A stretch of 64,000 nucleotides of DNA, taken from Tretioscincus oriximinensis (taxonomy: Eukaryota > Chordata > Lepidosauria > Squamata > Gymnophthalmidae). Below, piece after piece: positions 61,378 to 64,000 of this stretch. The stretch lies in contig JAJVDF010000164.1 of assembly GCA_022410635.1 (NCBI GenBank), forward strand, positions 62,001 through 126,000, read 5' to 3'. A program made the translations under genes and the position numbers. Each line of letters opens with the position of its first letter. The first letter of the stretch is position 1. Below the pieces are notes generated by a model. The model did no database searches. It had not been told where the DNA came from and worked only from the letters and a program-made list of their open reading frames with translations.

Positions 61378-63996
61378 CTAAAGGATAGAAGGAAAGAATA
61401 TAAAAACATTTTTAAACTCTTACATTCAATGAACCATTTTTTCTGTACTGCTCACAACAATTAAGGAAACAGTTTAACATAACAGTGTAACACTAAGTGT
61501 TCCCTTAATTGTTTTGAGCAGTGTAGTCTTATACTTTTTTCAGCTCTTGAAAAAATGATAGTCTATTTTGCAGAAGTAAACTAAGACTTCATTAAAAGAT
61601 TTATGACAAATTCTGTTAATCTAAACCATTAGACTGTCAAAAACACTTTTGCATTTAATGGGCAGCATTTAACCATATACTAACATAGAGGATTAATGCT
61701 GCATGGGGCTTGCTCCCCCAAATNGGCAAGCACATACATTCTAAGTGTTGATTGGTAATATAAGTATTATATTTTATACATTGATGGATAATATATTAAT
61801 TGAAAACCAGATAGGTGTGCTAGTTGGAGTATTGGACTCTAGCCTGGTAGTCTCCCAGTTTGATTCTGCACTCCTATATGAAACCACCTGGGTGATTTTG
61901 GGCCAATCACAGTTCTTTAGAACTCTCTCAGCCCCACTTACTTCGTAGGGTATCTGTTGTGGAGAAAACAACAAAAGCTGTATGTGCCACCCTTCTTCTG
62001 GCCACTCTGAGACCTTCAGGTCAAGGGGGGGGGGGTATAAATATAAAAACAATACATTTACACTCATGGACAAAAGTGATGGTACCCTTCTGTAAAAGAA
62101 TGATCATTAAAAAAACTGAAATGTGGAAATCATGTCTTTATGATGTTAACCACTTTACTGTAAAAATAGGGCAGGAAAGCTGCAATTTTAATGAGTATGG
62201 AGAAGGTACCAACANTTTTGTCCACTTGGGTATTCTTTAAACACTAAAATGTTTAGTTACAAATTCAATGTTCTAGCTATACATATAAAATCAAATTCAA
62301 ATTTGTAATGTTTGGCAAAGGCCTTAAGAACTTATGGATTATCTTGAAAAAACAAGTATGAAAATTCTGCTGCACAAATGTCAAACTACATATATTTTCT
62401 ATGTCATGCTTTTTTGAGAGAGAGACTACNCTGTGAGATATGATGACTACACTCCATAAAATTTAAGACTGAACAAAGGCCCTCCCCCACCATCAAAAAA
62501 ACCACCCTTTCTCTACTATTTGTTACATATGAACTTTAAACCAAGTGCTATAGTAGATATGAAAGAAATAGCCCTGTTAGTCTGGGTCCACAAAATCTAG
62601 CAAGAAGGTCTAAAGACTAAAAAGTAGGCAGAATCTGGAGACTTGTTTACAAAACCTCCTACTGCCTACCTTTCTCTTGTTAATCTCTAGTCACCATGGT
62701 ACAATGGGTTAAGAGCTTAGTGTTTCAAGATCGAGGCCCATGTGTCTGCCGTGGAGAGCAGTGCGTACTCTCTAATTGCCCCAGCTTTAGCCAACCCAGC
62801 TATTTGAAAGCACTTTGCAATTACATTAATGGGNACCACGACAGCGTGTGCATGTGGTGGGGGAGATAGAACAGATGTAAGCCTTCAAGTGGAAAGTAAT
62901 CCTGTCAGTCACTCTGGAAAGAGTGAGGTATAAAAAAAATGGATTCTTCTTCTAAGTTGCTACAAGATTCTCTTTGCTACACTTATTTTTTTTTCTCTTC
63001 ACTGCAAGTGCTTTCCTTTAACCAGGTCCTTATGCATTAAACAAACGACTGAATAGGTGAAGACTAGTCACTTTCTATGGAAATGTAATTCAATCATATA
63101 ATAATTAAAGCACTTCTATTTTCAAGTGTATCTATCTGATACAAGTGGGTAACACACTTAAGACTTTGCAGGTTGAAATTGATACATACTTGTTAGTGTC
63201 AATTAAGCGCTATGTTCACGTGCATTTTTCAATCATTCTTGCTAGGCCATGGAAAAAGCTTCATTTACATTNTTTCCAACTGGCCTTGACCAGAGGCTAC
63301 CAACGTCTGCACCAGCATGGGGATGCCAGGTCCCTATTTTGGAACAAGGACCAGCGCAGAACCTCCCTGGGGTTTGCGTTAGAAACTTGCTGCGTGACCC
63401 TGGGCCAGACTCTGCCTCTCACCCCAATCTTCCTCAAAGGAAAAATAAAACCCAAAGACGGAATGACAACAAAAAAGCTACAAGAGCTTTAGGGAAAAGA
63501 TTCAAACAGGAAACAATAACAGTAACAATAAAATCCGAGGCCAACCTAGGGAAACTGAAAGGACAGGCAGAGCAGCCATTGCTGAGCTCCTGCTTAGGCC
63601 CAGAAGCAGCTTCTTCTTCCCTGTGACGGGGTCAAGCACCATCCCTGTCCTTCAGGCAACTTNTGCCACAAGAAAGCAGGGGAGCTGNNGCTGTGATGGG
63701 TATGGAAAGGAGAAAGTTTTAGCAGGTGCAGCTTATAATGCCTGCAACATCTGCTTGGATTGATCTTTCCCACGCCCATTCAAGGCTGCAGCTCTCCTGT
63801 TTTGTCCTCTTCTTTTACACGGCAGCCCCACCGCTCCCTTTCCCTCACCAATGGGCACGAAGGGGTTGTCGCGGCTTTTGCGTAGGAACTTCTCCCCGAC
63901 CGTCTCCGGGTGATACTGCAAAGCCGTTGGCACGAAGCCTTCGATCACGGGGGGCCGGCTGGGATCAAAGGGGGGCGGAGGAGCCTTTTGAGCCAT
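61211..63996 (-). CDS. HIGD2A: HIGD2A: mitochondrial HIG1-domain respiratory assembly factor, complete
   Basis: Two minus-strand exons, 63849-63996 and 61211-61377, join to 104 codons plus TGA (human about 106). The protein starts MAQKAPPPPFDPSRPPVIEG, then has EKFLRKSRDNPFVPIG, a first membrane helix (CLTTAGILTYGLIAF, 51-65), a basic loop containing NTRQSQIMMRARVLAQG with the HIG1-family RxxxAQG signature, a second helix (FTVAALVVGIVVTAI, 86-100) and a short KSHK tail. HIG1 type 2 proteins sit in the inner mitochondrial membrane and help assemble cytochrome c oxidase and supercomplexes. The intron is 2.5 kb with several mobile elements. The gene starts 4 bases from the window edge; its promoter lies mostly outside. 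Confidence 0.95.
61446..61525. mobile_element. Tc1/mariner-like palindromic MITE, copy B
   Basis: Same structure as the copy at 54.46 kb: CTGCTCACAACAATTAAGGA AACA, then the shared centre TTAACATAACAGTGTAACAC, and GTGTTCCCTTAATTGTTTTG AGCAGTG before TA. It differs from copy A at only a handful of sites. It lies in the HIGD2A intron. Confidence 0.8.
61807..62050 (+). repeat. tRNA-derived SINE with LINE-like tail (plus)
   Basis: GTGTGCTAGTTGGAGTATTG (box A region), GTTTGATTCTGCAC (box B region), TTTTGGGCCAATCACAG, AACTCTCTCAGCCCCAC, TGTTGTGGAGAAAACAAC, then CACTCTGAGACCTTCAGGTC, a G-run at 62026-62036 and TATAAATATAAAA. The tail parallels the L2-type LINE tail. Confidence 0.85.
62061..62230. 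mobile_element. Tc1/mariner-like MITE (170 bp) with TA flanks
   Basis: The left end CACTCATGGACAAAAGTGAT GGTACC and the complement of the right end, CCCAAGTGGACAAAANTGTT GGTACC, share GGACAAAANTGNTGGTACC. TA dinucleotides flank at 62059-62060 and 62231-62232. The interior is too short for a transposase. These ends resemble Tc1-family TIRs in other vertebrates. Confidence 0.75.
62560..62690. repeat. Copy of the foldback-prone interspersed family
   Basis: AGAAATAGCCCTGTTAGTCT matches the lead-in at 35.2 kb. AAGACTAAAAAGTAGGCAGA and, inverted, CTGCCTACCTTTCTCTTGTT AATCTC form partial arms around about 30 bases. Confidence 0.5.
62691..62955 (+). repeat. Second tRNA-derived SINE family (plus)
   Basis: CCATGGTACAATGGGTTAAG is box-A-like and AAGATCGAGGCCC is box-B-like. 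The body ends AGAGTGAGGTATAAAAAAAA TGG followed by a short TTCTTCTTC tail. It differs from the SINE at 61.8 kb. It is not a functional tRNA: no full cloverleaf can be drawn. Confidence 0.6.
63280..63445 (+). repeat. Possible old SINE body in HIGD2A intron
   Basis: AACTTGCTGCGTGACCCTGG GCCAGACTCTGCCTCT resembles the conserved body of amniote tRNA SINEs, but the tRNA part is not recognisable. Confidence 0.3.
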
Positions 63997-64000
63997 GGCC
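63830..64000 (-). promoter_or_regulatory. HIGD2A: CpG-rich 5' end of HIGD2A
   Basis: CpG-dense sequence over exon 1 (GTCGCGGC, CCCCGACCGTCTCCGGG, GGGGGGCCGGCTGG). It probably continues beyond the window. Confidence 0.55.
63849..63996 (-). CDS. HIGD2A: HIGD2A exon 1
   Basis: Residues 1-49 plus one base. Start context GGCCATGGCTC, donor CATTG/GTGAGG. Pro-rich N-terminus followed by the conserved EKFLRKSRDNP stretch. Confidence 0.95.

Noticed and set aside
61807..62955. Possible tRNA genes (A and B box motifs)
   Set aside because: Internal promoter motifs belong to SINEs with LINE-like or TTC tails; no complete tRNA fold.
63145..63626. Two overlapping ORFs (115 and 125 codons) in the HIGD2A intron
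   Set aside because: No recognisable protein, overlap an old SINE-like segment and contain Ns; sense to neither flanking exon.

Overview
The window is vertebrate nuclear DNA, most likely from a squamate reptile (lizard or snake; I cannot name the species). It carries split genes with GT-AG introns, CpG-island promoters and AT-rich introns. Its interspersed repeats are typical of squamates: CR1 and L2-type LINEs, a tRNA-derived SINE with a LINE-like tail, and small DNA-transposon relics. Four protein genes could be read exon by exon. From memory, the order RNF44 - FAF2 - CLTB - HIGD2A and the relative strands match human 5q35, so this is an old conserved block with no sign of a foreign gene cluster.

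Layout: (1) 1-6.5 kb, the last two coding exons of RNF44 (+) and a long presumed 3'UTR. (2) 6.5-13.1 kb, a convergent interval with CR1/L2 debris and one palindromic element; part of it may be FAF2 3'UTR. (3) 13.7-37.2 kb, all of FAF2 (-): 11 coding exons, 445 codons, one GC-AG intron, and repeat-rich introns that include a 2.4 kb CR1 with reverse-transcriptase coding and a 67-bp-arm palindrome. (4) 37.2-42.1 kb, the divergent FAF2/CLTB interval with an assembly gap, a 126-bp tandem duplication, two CR1 fragments, a CpG-rich unknown sequence with a 54-codon antisense ORF, and the CLTB CpG island. (5) 42.1-55.9 kb, all of CLTB (+): six coding exons, 236 codons, including the 18-codon neuronal exon. 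(6) 56-61.2 kb, CLTB 3' flank. (7) 61.2-64.0 kb, all of HIGD2A (-), two exons, 104 codons.

The genes do not form a pathway. RNF44 is a RING-H2 ubiquitin ligase, FAF2/UBXD8 recruits p97/VCP to ER membranes and lipid droplets, CLTB is clathrin light chain b, and HIGD2A is a mitochondrial respiratory-chain assembly factor. FAF2, CLTB and HIGD2A begin in CpG-rich, TATA-less promoters.

I found no previously undescribed biological system. The most unusual structures are fold-back (palindromic) repeats, several miniature inverted-repeat elements (two near-identical copies 7 kb apart), and the orphan antisense ORF upstream of CLTB. Two long N runs and many single Ns limit the reading locally; one N falls in a CLTB codon.
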